Shown here piece by piece: positions 8,843 through 17,770 of a stretch of DNA of 64,000 nt. The position numbers and the translations under genes were made by a program. Source of the DNA: Bacillota bacterium (GTDB lineage Bacteria; Bacillota; Sulfobacillia; DUMF01); NCBI GenBank assembly GCA_012840015.1, contig DUMF01000029.1, forward strand, positions 95,409 through 159,408. The letters are read 5' to 3'. The stretch's first letter is position 1. Each line of letters starts with the position of its first letter. Below the pieces are notes generated by a model. That model searched no databases. It was not told the origin of the DNA and saw nothing but the letters and a program-made list of their open reading frames with translations.

Positions 8843-8882
8843 AGTGAACCAGAGTGGGTTATAGTGGTGTAGAGTGGAGTAA
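8843..8882 (+). promoter_or_regulatory. Four tandem 10-bp repeats before mraZ, probable MraZ operator
   Basis: Four consecutive decamers begin with AGTG at 8843, 8853, 8863 and 8873, the last three with AGTGG. MraZ proteins are known to bind short direct repeats spaced one helical turn apart upstream of their own gene. A TATAGT that could be a -10 element lies inside the array at 8860-8865, but no good -35 was found. The final repeat also contains the GGAG that serves as the mraZ ribosome site. Confidence 0.75.
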
Positions 8883-8888
8883 ATTCCC

Positions 8889-9320
8889 ATGCTCATTGGC
8901 GAGTACCAACACACTATAGACGAAAAGGGACGGCTTACAGTGCCAGCCAAGCTGAGGGATGCTCTTGGAGATCGGTTCATCCTAACGAAAGGACTGGACG
9001 GCTGCCTTTTCGGCTACCCGGTTGAAGAATGGAAGCAGCTCGAGGCCAAGTTGAGAGAGCTGCCCCTGACGAAGGCGGACGTCAGGGCTTTCGTAAGGCT
9101 TTTGCTCGCCGGAGCGAGCGAATGCGAGCTCGACAGGCAAGGGAGATTCGTCCTGCCCAACAACTTGAGGGCGCACGCAGACATAGACAAGGACGTCATC
9201 ATAACAGGGGTTTCCACCCGGATAGAGATCTGGAGCAGGCAACGCTGGGAAGAATATAGAGATAAAGCTGAAAAGAACTTCGAAGGCGTTGCGGAGGGAA
9301 TTGAAGGACTTGGGTTCTAG
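8889..9320 (+). CDS. mraZ: Transcriptional regulator MraZ
   Basis: 143 residues with two AbrB-like half domains. The first is GEYQHTIDEKGRLTVPAKLR and the second is ASECELDRQGRFVLPNNLR, each with the DxxGR motif of the family. MraZ forms a ring that binds repeats in its own promoter and controls the dcw cluster. It is the first gene of that cluster here, as is usual. The start ATG at 8889 follows GGAG at 8876-8879. Confidence 0.96.
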   Translation: MLIGEYQHTIDEKGRLTVPAKLRDALGDRFILTKGLDGCLFGYPVEEWKQLEAKLRELPLTKADVRAFVRLLLAGASECELDRQGRFVLPNNLRAHADIDKDVIITGVSTRIEIWSRQRWEEYRDKAEKNFEGVAEGIEGLGF

Positions 9321-10227
9321 GGAGAGGACCTTCTCGCACATCCCCGTGATGGTGGAAGAAGCTATGCATTATCTCGCTCCACGCGATGGAGGCTTGTATT
9401 TCGATTGCACAGCTGGAGCGGGAGGCCACTCCAAAGAAATACTCAGGCGTAGTGCCCCGAATGGTAAAGTTGTATGCATCGATACTGATCCCTGTGCGAT
9501 CGAAGTACTGCGCTCTGCTTTAGGCGAGTTCGGCGAGAGAGCTGTCGTGGTGCAGGCGAACTTCACCGAACTAGCTCAGGTTGCGGACAGGCTCGGCATA
9601 AGCCAAACAGATGGGATTCTATTCGATCTGGGCGTGAGCTCGCTGCAACTGGATTTGCGGGAGCGCGGGTTCTCGTACAGTATGGATGCTCCTCTCGATA
9701 TGAGGATGAATCCACAGCAGGTTTTGACTGCTCGGACCCTGGTGAACGAGCTCGACGAGGCTGAACTGGCAAGGATCTTCTGCGAGTATGGGGAAGAAAG
9801 GTGGGGCGGTCGGATCGCTCGGTTCATTGTGGAACGACGCGCGAGGAAGACCATAGAGACTACCGGAGAGTTGGTGGACGTGATTAAGGCGGCGATCCCG
9901 GCATCGGCTCGTCGCAAGGGGCCTCACCCGGCCAAGCGGGTTTTCCAAGCTTTACGTATAGCTGTAAACGGCGAACTGGAAGCCTTGAGACAAGTACTGC
10001 CGGTTGCTACGTCCATTTTGAATTGCGGGGGACGGATCGTAGTAATCTCATTTCACTCCCTGGAAGATAGGATCGTCAAGGACTGGTTCAAGAACTGTGC
10101 GGAGTTGTGCGTGCTTACAAAGAAACCGATAAGACCCGCTGCCGATGAGATTACGGCCAACCCGAGGTGCAGGAGCGCCAAGCTGAGGGCGGCCGAACGG
10201 GTTCTAGCTGTGGTGGAGGGTGAATAA
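9310..10227 (+). CDS. rsmH: 16S rRNA (cytosine 1402-N4)-methyltransferase RsmH
   Basis: About 305 residues with the RsmH signatures: HIPVMVEEA at the N-terminus, the SAM-binding FDCTAGAGGHS, DGILFDLGVSS, and near the C-terminus FHSLEDRIVKDWF. It methylates C1402 in the decoding centre. The start is uncertain among in-frame TTG codons at 9289, 9301 and 9310; 9310 has the best spacing to GCGGAGGGA (9291-9299). The start overlaps the end of mraZ. Formerly named mraW. Confidence 0.94.
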   Translation: MGSRERTFSHIPVMVEEAMHYLAPRDGGLYFDCTAGAGGHSKEILRRSAPNGKVVCIDTDPCAIEVLRSALGEFGERAVVVQANFTELAQVADRLGISQTDGILFDLGVSSLQLDLRERGFSYSMDAPLDMRMNPQQVLTARTLVNELDEAELARIFCEYGEERWGGRIARFIVERRARKTIETTGELVDVIKAAIPASARRKGPHPAKRVFQALRIAVNGELEALRQVLPVATSILNCGGRIVVISFHSLEDRIVKDWFKNCAELCVLTKKPIRPAADEITANPRCRSAKLRAAERVLAVVEGE

Positions 10228-10228
10228 C

Positions 10229-10663
10229 ATGTTTTGTCAGAAGAAGTACAGGCGCAGAAGGAAAAGCGCACGTGGCCCCCTGGTGGGGCTTACCTTTCTC
10301 GTAATAATGGTGACTGGGCTTGCGCTGGGTGTGGGAGTACAGTACACCGCCCTAGCTCGTGCCGAGATCTCGCTCGACTCGGCACGCTCCCGTTTGCAGG
10401 AGCTTAAACGCCAGGCAGACTGGCTGGAGACCCAACTCGCCAGTCTGACATCTCCGGCACGCATAGAACAAGTGGCCACTACGAAGCTCGGTATGGTGCG
10501 GCCCACAGAGGTCAGGGAAATAGAAAAACCGGTGCCACCCGTTGTGGCTGCGTCTCTGGTCCCGCCTGCTGAGGACCGTAACACAGAGGGGGGCGTACTG
10601 CAAAAGCTCGTTGACAGGTTGTCGCAGGGCATTCAACGGGCGCAAGCCAAACCTAGGAAATGA
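10229..10663 (+). CDS. ftsL: Cell division protein FtsL-like
   Basis: About 144 residues. A basic N-terminus is followed by one membrane helix near residues 20-40, then a short coiled coil (LDSARSRLQELKRQADWLETQ split over heptads) and IEQVATTKLGMVRP, which is the FtsL/DivIC end motif. A Pro-rich tail follows. FtsL forms a complex with FtsB/DivIC and FtsQ/DivIB and activates the septal synthase. The ATG at 10229 is 8 bases from GGAGGG; the GTG at 10220 lies too close to it. It is identified by shape and position more than by sequence. Confidence 0.85.
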   Translation: MFCQKKYRRRRKSARGPLVGLTFLVIMVTGLALGVGVQYTALARAEISLDSARSRLQELKRQADWLETQLASLTSPARIEQVATTKLGMVRPTEVREIEKPVPPVVAASLVPPAEDRNTEGGVLQKLVDRLSQGIQRAQAKPRK

Positions 10664-10677
10664 AAGGGCTGGTTTGA

Positions 10678-12810
10678 TTGCTGGCTGTAACCGGCGTAAA
10701 GACGAAGAAAAGAATTCTGGCCCTTTTCATAGGTTCGACGGCTTTCCTGTTCGCGTTGGTAGTGAGAGTTGGTTACCTGCAGTTCATTAGGGGGCCGGAA
10801 CTGTCGGCCCAGGCGTTGGAAATCCGCACTTTGGACGTTCCGGTGCTGCCGCAGCGGGGCATGATTTGCGATCGAAATGGCAAGGAGCTTGCGGTCAGTA
10901 TCGACACGGAATCCGTTTATGCGTTTCCGTCACAGGTAAAGCAGCCCGAAGAAACGGCACGCACGCTCTCTGCCATTTTGGGAATGAGCTATGAGGAAGT
11001 CTACGAAAGAATAACGCGTAACACGTATTTCGTTTGGTTGAAACGCCAGGTAGATGCTGAGACTGCAAGCAAAGTAAGGTCTCTGAAACTCAGCGGCATC
11101 AACCTCACCCCGGAGCCAAAGCGGTTTTATCCGAACGGAACGTTGGCTGCTCACGTGCTGGGCATATCGGGTATAGATAACCAGGGGCTCGAGGGAATTG
11201 AGGCTGAGTACGATGCGGACCTCAGGGGTACACCGGGCCGGATAGTCGTGGAGACCGATGCGATCGGCCGGGAAGTACCAGATGCTCTCCACGCGTACGA
11301 GCAACCAAAGCCGGGCAAGACACTCTTCCTGACTATAGACGAAATCCTCCAGCATGTAGCCGAAAGGGAATTGGACCGTGCCATGCTCGAAACCAAGGCC
11401 AAGGGTGGAACGGTCATACTCATGGACCCGCGTAACGGCGAGATCCTCGCTCTTGCGATTAAGCCCGATTTTGACCCCAACCACTACGATAAATACCCGA
11501 ACGAGAATCGAAGGATTAGTGCGATCTCCGATACGTACCCCCCGGGCTCCACATTCAAGCCGGTGACTGCTGCAGCAGCTTTAGAGGAAGGCGTCACAAG
11601 TACCAAGGATAGGTTTTTCTGCGGGGGTAGCATCAATGTACCTGGTGCTACACTGCATTGCTGGGTTCCCGAAGGCCACGGTTCGCAATCCTTTGACGAG
11701 GTGATCATGAACTCCTGTAACGTGGGATTTATCACGATGGGATTGCGGCTTGGAGCGGAGAAGTTCTATAAATATCTGGAGGCCTTCGGTTTCACGGAAC
11801 CCACGGGGATAGACCTTCCGGGCGAAGGGATAGGCATCCTTCCAGATAAGTCTGATGTTAAGCCAGTGGACGTGGCCGTGATGAGTTTCGGCCAGACTCT
11901 TACGGTTACGCCAATGCAACTGATACGTGCGATAGGCGCCATCGCCAACGGCGGAATACTTGTGCAGCCGCACCTCTTGAAGGAGATGCGCGATCAAGAT
12001 GGCACTGTGGTACGGAGATGGCAAGGGAGTGAAAGACGGGCTATTTCGGCGGGTACCGCTGCGGAGCTCAGACGATCCATGGAACTGGTTGTCCAAAAAG
12101 GCACGGGGCGGCAGGCTTTTGTAGAAGGTTACAAGCTTGCTGGCAAGACTGGCACCTCTAATAAAGTGATCGGTGGGACGATAGCCACTGGAAAGTACGT
12201 GGCTTCGTTCGTGGGATTTGCACCCTCTGACGATCCACGTATCGTTGGACTCGTAATTCTGGACGAACCGCAAGGGGCTTATTACGGCGGGCAGATCGCT
12301 GCCCCACTATTCTCCAGAGTAATGGCTGATGTGTTGCGTTACCTGGAAGTGCCTGCTAGACCAGATATCAGGAAGCCAGTTCAGCCATGGGAGACGCCCG
12401 TGAAGCCTGACGCCAACGGCGTGGAACGCTTGATGGAGATAGAGGTGCCGTCGATACTGTTCGATGACGTGGAGACGGCTCGCCGGAAGGTGGTCTCGTT
12501 AGGGCTGACTTTGACGATAGAAGGGTCCGGCAGTTACATAGTTTCCCAGGTGCCTGCTGCGGGAGCGTTGGTGGCATCGGGTACCACTGTTATCGCGAAG
12601 CTGGGGGAACCTCCTGTCTCTCCTGGGAAGGTAATCGTACCAAACTTAAAGGGCAGGACCATGAAAGAGGCTATGCAACTACTAGGGGAACGAAAGCTCA
12701 CCATGGAAGCGGAGGGCAGTGGAATCGCAGTAAGACAGGAGCCTGAACCTGGAACAGCTGTGCCTGCAGGCAGTAGTATCCGGGTTTGGTTTGAATATCC
12801 AAAGGAGTGA
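10678..12810 (+). CDS. spoVD: Penicillin-binding protein 2-type transpeptidase with PASTA domains (SpoVD/PBP2B class)
   Basis: 710 residues. There is one N-terminal membrane helix (about 12-35), a PBP dimerisation domain starting RGMICDRNGKELA, and a transpeptidase domain with the active-site STFK (Ser291-Lys294), SCN (346-348) and KTG (490-492). Two C-terminal PASTA repeats follow from about residue 575. It crosslinks peptidoglycan at the septum or in the spore cortex. In Bacillus this slot holds pbpB and spoVD; only one copy is present here, so it may do the vegetative job, the cortex job or both. The start is TTG at 10678. Confidence 0.92.
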   Translation: MLAVTGVKTKKRILALFIGSTAFLFALVVRVGYLQFIRGPELSAQALEIRTLDVPVLPQRGMICDRNGKELAVSIDTESVYAFPSQVKQPEETARTLSAILGMSYEEVYERITRNTYFVWLKRQVDAETASKVRSLKLSGINLTPEPKRFYPNGTLAAHVLGISGIDNQGLEGIEAEYDADLRGTPGRIVVETDAIGREVPDALHAYEQPKPGKTLFLTIDEILQHVAERELDRAMLETKAKGGTVILMDPRNGEILALAIKPDFDPNHYDKYPNENRRISAISDTYPPGSTFKPVTAAAALEEGVTSTKDRFFCGGSINVPGATLHCWVPEGHGSQSFDEVIMNSCNVGFITMGLRLGAEKFYKYLEAFGFTEPTGIDLPGEGIGILPDKSDVKPVDVAVMSFGQTLTVTPMQLIRAIGAIANGGILVQPHLLKEMRDQDGTVVRRWQGSERRAISAGTAAELRRSMELVVQKGTGRQAFVEGYKLAGKTGTSNKVIGGTIATGKYVASFVGFAPSDDPRIVGLVILDEPQGAYYGGQIAAPLFSRVMADVLRYLEVPARPDIRKPVQPWETPVKPDANGVERLMEIEVPSILFDDVETARRKVVSLGLTLTIEGSGSYIVSQVPAAGALVASGTTVIAKLGEPPVSPGKVIVPNLKGRTMKEAMQLLGERKLTMEAEGSGIAVRQEPEPGTAVPAGSSIRVWFEYPKE

Positions 12811-12840
12811 TCATAATATGCCTTGGAGGTTCGTGACTGC

Positions 12841-14298
12841 ATGAGACTCGCGGAACTGCTCAGCTGCTTGAACGAGCCAAACCTGCAGGTTGCGGATGTG
12901 GAGGTAACAGGGATAACATACGACTCTCGTCGGGTGAAGCCTGGCAACGTGTTCGTATGCATCAAGGGGTTCAGCCATGACGGCCATGCCTACGCAAACG
13001 AGGCCGCCAGAAAAGGCGCGGTGGCCATCATAGCGGAGCGATCGATTCCGATCTTGGGAATCCCGGTGGTCCTTGTGGAGGATACCCGCCTCGCACTTTC
13101 CAAGTTGGCAGAGCGGTACTTCGATGAGCCCACAAGTAAAGTGAGACTGATCGGTGTCACGGGAACAAAGGGCAAGACTACCACGACATTTCTTATTAGG
13201 AGCATACTCCAAAAGGCTGGAATGAAGACGGGCTTAATGGGCACTGTCCTGAACATCGTGGGGGATGACGTACAGCCGGTCAGCCACACTACCCCGGAGG
13301 CTCCGGAGCTTTGTGCTGCCATAGCCAAAATGGCGGCATCGGGCTGTACGCACGCGGTAATGGAAGTGTCTTCTCATGCGATAGCCTTGAAAAGGGTGGC
13401 GGGCTCTCGCTTTAAGGGAGCTGTGTTCACGAACCTCAGCCAGGACCACTTGGATTTTCACGGAAATATGGAAAGCTATTTTCAAGTGAAGGCGAGTTTT
13501 TTACGGGGGATTGCCACGGCCGCAGGCCCAGAGTATGTGGCTGTGAATGTGGATGATCCATATGGCGTGAGAATAGCGGGCGAGCTTTCGGAGTACGCGA
13601 TAAGTTACGGAATCAGAGAGCCAGCTATGATCCGCGCCACCGATGTGGAGGTCAGTCCAAAGGGGACGAGGTTTAAAATAGGCTTCCCAGGCGGGCGAAG
13701 TGAGCGTGTCAAGGCGAAGCTGATCGGCATGTTCAACGTATACAACCTCCTAGCGGCTTCGTCCGTGAGCTTTAGGGAAGGCGTGAAAATAGAAGACATC
13801 GTAGAGGCCATCGAACTATTCGACGGCGTGCCGGGGAGATTTGAATCGATAGATGAGGGTCAGGATTTTACTGTAGTGGTCGATTATGCTCACAGCCCTG
13901 CCAGCCTGGAGAACGTTTTGCTCACGGCGAGAGAATTGGGCCCGGAGAGGATCATCACTGTGTTCGGGTGCGGCGGAGACCGGGACCGAAGCAAGAGGCC
14001 AATCATGGGCGAAGTAGTATCTCGACTCAGTGACTATGCCATAGTAACCTCGGATAACCCGAGGAGTGAAGAGCCGGAAGAGATCATAAAAGAGATCCTG
14101 CCGGGCTTTCGTACATCTGCGTATGAGGTAATTCCGGATCGAGGGGAAGCCATATTCCGGGCGCTTAACATGGCAAAGTCTGGAGACTTCGTGCTGATCG
14201 CCGGCAAAGGGCACGAGACATACCAGGTGCTCAAAGACAGGGCCATTCATTTCGATGACAGGGAAGTCGCGCGGGATGTGCTGCGGAGGTTGAAATGA
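12841..14298 (+). CDS. murE: UDP-MurNAc-tripeptide ligase, meso-diaminopimelate adding
   Basis: 485 residues. The ATP loop GVTGTKGKTTTTF, the TTPEAPEL segment and the C-terminal DNPRSEEP motif are seen. DNPR is diagnostic for enzymes that add meso-diaminopimelate instead of lysine, so the wall is probably of the mDAP type. The ATG at 12841 follows GGAGGT at 12825-12830. It is the first of the cytoplasmic Mur ligases in the cluster. Confidence 0.95.
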   Translation: MRLAELLSCLNEPNLQVADVEVTGITYDSRRVKPGNVFVCIKGFSHDGHAYANEAARKGAVAIIAERSIPILGIPVVLVEDTRLALSKLAERYFDEPTSKVRLIGVTGTKGKTTTTFLIRSILQKAGMKTGLMGTVLNIVGDDVQPVSHTTPEAPELCAAIAKMAASGCTHAVMEVSSHAIALKRVAGSRFKGAVFTNLSQDHLDFHGNMESYFQVKASFLRGIATAAGPEYVAVNVDDPYGVRIAGELSEYAISYGIREPAMIRATDVEVSPKGTRFKIGFPGGRSERVKAKLIGMFNVYNLLAASSVSFREGVKIEDIVEAIELFDGVPGRFESIDEGQDFTVVVDYAHSPASLENVLLTARELGPERIITVFGCGGDRDRSKRPIMGEVVSRLSDYAIVTSDNPRSEEPEEIIKEILPGFRTSAYEVIPDRGEAIFRALNMAKSGDFVLIAGKGHETYQVLKDRAIHFDDREVARDVLRRLK

Positions 14299-15665
14299 GA
14301 GAGGGAGCCCTTTTCCATTTACAGGAAGCAGCTTCTGCGATTGGGGCGAAATTGAAGGGAGCAAGCAACCCCATTGTGATGGGAGTGGGCATTGACTCAA
14401 GGCTCATCAAACCTGGTGAGCTTTTTGTAGCGCTACAAGGGGAACACACTGACGGCCACCTGCACGTAGCCGAAGCCTTTGCAAGAGGTGCATCTGCTGC
14501 AATGGTTTGCAGGCGGGTGGAGGCAGAGGGGCCGCTGTTGGAAGTAGATGACTGTCTCAGAGGCCTTTCAGACCTAGCAAAGTGGCACAGGTCCAGGGTG
14601 AACCCTATGGTCATAGGGGTCACGGGTAGCGTGGGCAAGACCACTGTTAAAGAAATGATAGCTTCGATAGCTGCTACGAGGTTCAGGACGCTCAAATCGG
14701 AAGGGAATTTCAACACCGAAATCGGCCTGCCGCTCACTTTGCTGCGGTTGAAGCCCGCCACTGAAGTGGCAGTAGTTGAAATGGCCATGAGAGGGCTTGG
14801 CCAGATTCAGAAGCTTTGTGAGATAGCCAGGCCTTCGATTGGAGTGATCACGTCCATCGGGGAAACTCACCTAGAACTGCTCGGTTCTGTAGAGAATATA
14901 GCCAGGGCCAAGTGGGAACTGGTGGAAAGCCTTCCTGCGGACGGGTGGGCTATCCTCAATTGGGATGAACCCTGGCCAAGAAGGCTCGCTCCTTCGGCAA
15001 GGTGTAGGCTGGTACGTTTCGGGTTTAGCCCGGAAGCCGACGTAACAGCTAGGGATGTCCGGGACAGAGGGGAAGAAGGCATGAGCTATACTCTCGTGAC
15101 CGTCAAGGGTGAAATCAATGTAAATCTACCCGTGAACGGCAAGCACATGGTCTGCAATTCCCTGGCAGGGGCGGCTTTCGGACTCATAGTAGGTCTGGAA
15201 CTAGAGGAGATCCGTTTCGGACTGGAGCACTTTTCAAGTTCCAAAATGCGGTTGGAACTGCTTAGGATCGGAGACGTACTCGTGATAAACGATGCATACA
15301 ACGCCAATCCCAGTTCGATGAAGGCTGCTCTCGAAGTATTGAAGAGCATGGCGAAGGGTCGATGTATAGCTGTGCTTGGGGACATGCTGGAGCTGGGGAC
15401 AAGGGCTGTGGAAGGTCATCGCGAGGTCGGGCAGAAGTGCGCGGAAGTGGGCATAGATATTCTCGTGGGAGTGGGCCCGCTTTCCAAAAACATCACAGAA
15501 GCTGCGATAACATCTGGTGTCGGGGCATCTAGAGTCTACTGGTGCAAAGACAGAGCAGAAGCCAGCCAGTTACTCAGCTCCCTCGTTAAACCCGGAGATA
15601 CCGTTTTGGTAAAAGGGTCGAGGGGTAGCAAGATGGAAGAAGTGATTGTCGGATTGAAGGGTTGA
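14295..15665 (+). CDS. murF: UDP-MurNAc-tripeptide-D-alanyl-D-alanine ligase
   Basis: 456 residues with the ATP-binding GVTGSVGKTTVKEM, the SEGNFNTEIGLPLT segment, and NDAYNANPSSMKAAL near residue 335, all typical of MurF. It adds D-Ala-D-Ala to the precursor. It starts in an ATGA overlap with murE. Confidence 0.96.
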   Translation: MREGALFHLQEAASAIGAKLKGASNPIVMGVGIDSRLIKPGELFVALQGEHTDGHLHVAEAFARGASAAMVCRRVEAEGPLLEVDDCLRGLSDLAKWHRSRVNPMVIGVTGSVGKTTVKEMIASIAATRFRTLKSEGNFNTEIGLPLTLLRLKPATEVAVVEMAMRGLGQIQKLCEIARPSIGVITSIGETHLELLGSVENIARAKWELVESLPADGWAILNWDEPWPRRLAPSARCRLVRFGFSPEADVTARDVRDRGEEGMSYTLVTVKGEINVNLPVNGKHMVCNSLAGAAFGLIVGLELEEIRFGLEHFSSSKMRLELLRIGDVLVINDAYNANPSSMKAALEVLKSMAKGRCIAVLGDMLELGTRAVEGHREVGQKCAEVGIDILVGVGPLSKNITEAAITSGVGASRVYWCKDRAEASQLLSSLVKPGDTVLVKGSRGSKMEEVIVGLKG

Positions 15666-15668
15666 GGA

Positions 15669-16655
15669 ATGCTTGGAGTTTTGGCTTTCGTCAGCGCGTT
15701 GCTCATAGTACTAATCTTAGGACCAGTGATGATCCCATCTCTCAAAAAGCTAAAGATGGGGCAAAAAGTCCGAGACGACGGACCGGCCAGTCACAAGATA
15801 AAGGAAGGTACTCCTACTATGGGTGGCATCCTTATCCTGGCTGGTCTGGTACCTGCTTCGCTCTTTTTCGGCAGGCTGGCGTCGGAGCAAAGGATTCAGC
15901 CGGGTAAATTCGAGGTACTAATATCTTTACTCATATTGGTTTTGGGATATGCTGCAATGGGCTTTACCGACGATTATATCAAGGTCGTGCGAAGGCGGTC
16001 GTTGGGCTTACGAGCCAGGCAAAAGCTATTGTTGCAGACCCTCTTTGCAGCGGTAATTGTGATTACGGCGCAGCGACTTGGCATGGGAACCCACGTGACG
16101 GTGCCGTATACTTTCACACAAATCGACCTGGGAGCGGCAGCGTATTCTATGTTTGCGTTGCTGGTCATCATCGGGAGCGCAAACGCAGTCAACCTCACCG
16201 ATGGCCTAGACGGGCTGGCTGCGGGTACGGCGGGGATAGCATTCGCCGTCTATTGGCTCATAGCTAGCGTGGCAGGCCGGACTGAACTGGCGATTTTCTG
16301 CGGCTCGGCTGCCGGCGCGTGCTTCGGTTTCCTTAAATTCAATTCCTACCCGGCGAAAGTCTTCATGGGTGACACGGGATCCCTGGCTTTGGGGAGCGCA
16401 CTTGGAGGTCTCGCTATACTTACTAAGACCGAACTGGTGCTCCCAATCGTCGGTTTCGTCTTCGTTATCGAGACGCTGTCGGTCATAATTCAAGTGCTGT
16501 CCTTCAGACTGACGGGCAGGAGAGTGTTCAGAATGAGCCCGCTCCATCACCATTTCGAGCTGTGTGGTTTCAAAGAAAAGTCAATCGTAACTTGCTTTTA
16601 CGTAGTGGGCATATTAGCTGCTGTAGCAGCGTTAATGGGCCTAAGCGGCCTGTGA
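15669..16655 (+). CDS. mraY: Phospho-MurNAc-pentapeptide transferase
   Basis: 328 residues with about ten membrane helices. Catalytic and substrate motifs are visible: DDYIKV, NLTDGLDGLAAG, FMGDTGSLALG and the C-terminal histidine motif PLHHHFEL. It makes lipid I on undecaprenyl phosphate. In most dcw clusters murD follows; here the next gene, ftsW, starts 9 bases after the stop. Confidence 0.97.
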   Translation: MLGVLAFVSALLIVLILGPVMIPSLKKLKMGQKVRDDGPASHKIKEGTPTMGGILILAGLVPASLFFGRLASEQRIQPGKFEVLISLLILVLGYAAMGFTDDYIKVVRRRSLGLRARQKLLLQTLFAAVIVITAQRLGMGTHVTVPYTFTQIDLGAAAYSMFALLVIIGSANAVNLTDGLDGLAAGTAGIAFAVYWLIASVAGRTELAIFCGSAAGACFGFLKFNSYPAKVFMGDTGSLALGSALGGLAILTKTELVLPIVGFVFVIETLSVIIQVLSFRLTGRRVFRMSPLHHHFELCGFKEKSIVTCFYVVGILAAVAALMGLSGL

Positions 16656-16664
16656 GGTGCCACC

Positions 16665-17765
16665 ATGAAACATCAAGGAAGGCCCGTCGATGGGTTGTTA
16701 TATTCCGGTTGTATGGTGCTACTCGCCATAGGCATCGTAATGGTTTTCAGTGCCAGCTCAATCCGTGCAATGAAGAGCTACAACGACCCATACTATTTTC
16801 TCAAGCGCCAACTGATATGGGCAGGCCTGGGGCTTATCATCATGACCGTGCTGGCCAACATACATTACGTTAGATTAAGGAAAATCGCTACGACTGTAAT
16901 GGCCATAAGCCTGCTCTTCTTGGTGCTCGTACTGGTGCCTGGTATAGGCAAGGTTATAAACGGATCACGACGGTGGATCGGCATCGGTCAAATCGGATTC
17001 CAGCCTTCAGAGCTTTGTAAAGGCGTTTTCGTTTTGTTCATGGCAGCCAGCCTTTCCGAACGAGGGAAAGAGCTCAACAACCCTGTCAAAGGGCTGCTGC
17101 CGTATGTCCTGCTGATCGGCGTCATTTTCGGGCTGGTACTGAAAGAGCCAGACCTGGGTACCGGAATAGCTATCGCAGGGACTGGATTCATGTTGCTGTT
17201 CGCTGGCGGCATTGCTGTCTGGCAATTGACGGCGATCGGGGTAGTGGCTCTGCCCGTGCTTTGGCATGCCATAAACAGTGCTACGTATCGCAGGAACCGA
17301 TTCCTCGCTTTTTTAAACCCGTGGGCCGACCCAACTGGTACCGGTTACCATATCATCCAGGGGCTATATGCTCTGGGATCGGGCGGGCCTTTCGGCTTGG
17401 GTTTCATGAGGAGCCGGCAAAAGTGGCTGTACTTACCAGAACCTCACACTGACTTCATCTTCGCAGTCATAGGCGAAGAGCTTGGATTCATTGGCTGCCT
17501 GGCAGTCATTTCCCTCTTTATGTTGATAGCGTGGAGAGGCTACAGGATATCGATGACAGCTCCAGACAGGTTTGGCAGCCTCCTGGCCGCAGGCATGACC
17601 ACCATGATTATCCTGCAGGCTATCGTAAACATCGGCGTAGTTACGGCATCGCTGCCTGTCACAGGGATTCCCCTTCCGTTCATAAGTTCGGGCGGATCGT
17701 CTCTGATGACTAACCTGGCAGCTGTAGGGGTTCTGTTAAACATATCGAGATATACAGTGGAGTGA
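16665..17765 (+). CDS. ftsW: SEDS-family peptidoglycan glycosyltransferase FtsW/SpoVE
   Basis: 366 residues with about ten membrane helices. Typical SEDS segments are GSRRWIGIG, FQPSELCKG, KEPDLGTG, the GSGGPFGLG-type loop and the C-terminal GIPLPFISSGGSS. The enzyme polymerises lipid II together with the class B PBP encoded upstream. Position inside dcw between mraY and murG supports FtsW; SpoVE is the sporulation paralog and cannot be excluded. Confidence 0.94.
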   Translation: MKHQGRPVDGLLYSGCMVLLAIGIVMVFSASSIRAMKSYNDPYYFLKRQLIWAGLGLIIMTVLANIHYVRLRKIATTVMAISLLFLVLVLVPGIGKVINGSRRWIGIGQIGFQPSELCKGVFVLFMAASLSERGKELNNPVKGLLPYVLLIGVIFGLVLKEPDLGTGIAIAGTGFMLLFAGGIAVWQLTAIGVVALPVLWHAINSATYRRNRFLAFLNPWADPTGTGYHIIQGLYALGSGGPFGLGFMRSRQKWLYLPEPHTDFIFAVIGEELGFIGCLAVISLFMLIAWRGYRISMTAPDRFGSLLAAGMTTMIILQAIVNIGVVTASLPVTGIPLPFISSGGSSLMTNLAAVGVLLNISRYTVE

Positions 17766-17770
17766 CCCAG

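Noticed and set aside
11581..12273. 230-codon minus-strand frame inside the PBP gene
   Set aside because: It is antisense to the conserved transpeptidase domain; its composition follows the opposite strand's codon use.
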